From Methanobacteriota archaeon (lineage in GTDB: Archaea > Thermoplasmatota > Thermoplasmata > UBA10834): a stretch of 64,000 nt of DNA. The stretch covers positions 570,667-634,666 of the forward strand of contig CP070748.1 of NCBI GenBank assembly GCA_020348345.1. Reading direction: 5' to 3'. Made by a program: the position numbers and the translations under genes. The notes under the pieces were generated by a model. That model was not told the DNA's origin and ran no database searches. It saw nothing but the letters and a program-made list of their open reading frames with translations. Below, in pieces: positions 63,163 to 64,000 of this stretch (positions are counted from its first letter, which is position 1; every line of letters starts with the position of its first letter).

Positions 63163-64000
63163 ATGATTCAGCGCCCGAGGGGCACCAGGGATTTTGGGCC
63201 TGCCGAAATGGCTGGAAGGAGGGCGGTCGAGCAGGCGATGCGGAACACCTGCCACAGATTCGGGTTCGGCGAGGTTGTTACGCCGACCTTCGAGCAGGCA
63301 GAGCTGTTTACACTGAGATCCGGCGAGGAGATTGTGGACGAGATGTATGTCTTCAGGGACAAGGGTAATCGGGAGATCGCCCTAAGGCCTGAGATCACCG
63401 CCTCGGTCATCAGATTCTTCGTCAATGAGATGTCGACGATGCCAAAGCCGCTGAAGCTGTACTATGTAGGCAATTGCTTTAGATACGAGAATCCTCAGAG
63501 CGGTAGATACAGAGAGTTCTTTCAGCTCGGTGCCGAACTCATAGGGAACGACAATCCTGAGACGGACGCCGAAGTCATCTCTCTCGCGGTCGAATGTATG
63601 AGATCGACGGGCCTTCACAACTTCGACGTGCGCATCGGACACATAGGCATCTTGAAATCGCTCATTACGGAGGAGATTGAGGATGGCGCCATCGCTGGAA
63701 ACGTCTTGCGCATGATTGACAAGGAGGACTTCGACGCCGTTGGCCAGACGTTGGAGGCAAATGGAATTTCCGGAAGCCTGCTCGAATCGATAACAGCCAT
63801 CGCCGGCACGAAGGGAGGCGTGGATGTCTTGGAGAGCATCGAGGAGACTGAGGCTCACGAACACCTCAGGGAGCTTTTCGAGATACTCAAGCTCTACGGC
63901 ATCGACGATTGTCAGCTCGATCTTGGTATTGTGCGCGGACTCGATTACTACTCTGGCATGGTGTTTGAGATAGACGCTCCCAAACTCGGGGCTGAGAAAC
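63163..64000 (+). CDS. hisS: Histidyl-tRNA synthetase, N-terminal part
   Basis: 279 codons are visible; the gene runs past the window edge. RPRGTRDFGPAE opening, TPTFEQAELF, the ALRPEITASVIR segment, class II motif 2 with FRYENPQSGRYREFFQLG and the histidine-specific RGLDYYSGMVFE motif near the end identify it. It charges tRNA-His. ATG 63163 is the start; TTG 63154 is an in-frame alternative. A TATA-like GGATTAAGAAA at about 63130-63140 would place the transcript start next to the ATG, so a leaderless mRNA is likely. Confidence 0.95.
   Translation, partial: MIQRPRGTRDFGPAEMAGRRAVEQAMRNTCHRFGFGEVVTPTFEQAELFTLRSGEEIVDEMYVFRDKGNREIALRPEITASVIRFFVNEMSTMPKPLKLYYVGNCFRYENPQSGRYREFFQLGAELIGNDNPETDAEVISLAVECMRSTGLHNFDVRIGHIGILKSLITEEIEDGAIAGNVLRMIDKEDFDAVGQTLEANGISGSLLESITAIAGTKGGVDVLESIEETEAHEHLRELFEILKLYGIDDCQLDLGIVRGLDYYSGMVFEIDAPKLGAEK

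Overview
The window reads as a chromosomal segment of an archaeon, most plausibly a heterotrophic, anaerobic member of the Thermoplasmatota (MBG-D / Thermoprofundales-like or a relative). Archaeal markers are both subunits of DNA topoisomerase VI, a DRG/TGS GTPase, a COG1340 coiled-coil protein, TATA-type promoters, at least one apparently leaderless transcript, and a PEF-type C-terminal sorting signal. Rubrerythrin, superoxide reductase, an HdrD-like Fe-S protein and corrinoid methyltransferases point to anaerobic life. The lineage assignment is inference; no rRNA or tRNA gene was seen. Several genes start at TTG preceded by strong Shine-Dalgarno sequences, so many starts were moved from the longest reading frame.

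Layout. 1-10.2 kb: two giant convergent cell-surface proteins (a family-5 solute-binding/Ig fusion and a DNRLRE/ConA-like/cadherin protein with a cytoplasmic sensor-like tail). 10.3-14.8 kb: a YdjM-like membrane protein, rubrerythrin, and a binding-protein plus histidine-kinase pair. 14.9-18.9 kb: two non-pyrrolysine MttB-family methyltransferases and a corrinoid protein around a shared divergent promoter region. 19-25.4 kb: glycerol dehydrogenase-like protein, ArsM-like methyltransferase, a three-gene operon (isochorismatase-fold hydrolase, thioredoxin-reductase-like flavoprotein, RlmN-like radical SAM protein) with a possible pseudoknot leader, a clostripain-family protease and superoxide reductase. 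25.5-38.3 kb: HdrD-like protein overlapping two FtsX-type permeases, then membrane and surface proteins, including one with a GLTN tandem repeat and sorting tail, and a broken small zinc-ribbon gene. 38.4-47.3 kb: dipeptide epimerase, DUF89 phosphatase, GNAT, Topo VI A/B, an ABC exporter. 47.4-51.4 kb: MFS transporter, ArsR-type regulator, small unknown protein, third MttB homologue. 51.6-56.8 kb: an exoenzyme cluster (secreted cyanophycinase-like protein, second clostripain, two paralogous secreted PHP proteins). 56.9-64 kb: aminotransferase, ornithine-cyclodeaminase-family enzyme, zinc-ribbon membrane protein, carbamate kinase, DRG GTPase, a small unknown and the start of hisS.

Taken together the genes suggest a protein- and peptide-degrading anaerobe: secreted clostripains and a cyanophycinase-like enzyme outside, peptide-binding proteins on the surface, and dipeptide epimerase, aminotransferase, ornithine cyclodeaminase-like enzyme and carbamate kinase inside, with corrinoid-dependent demethylation of quaternary amines as a possible second substrate route. 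The less ordinary signals are non-coding: an H-type pseudoknot potential over a ribosome binding site near 23.45 kb, a dispersed roughly 44-base intergenic repeat, and several inverted repeats at promoters.
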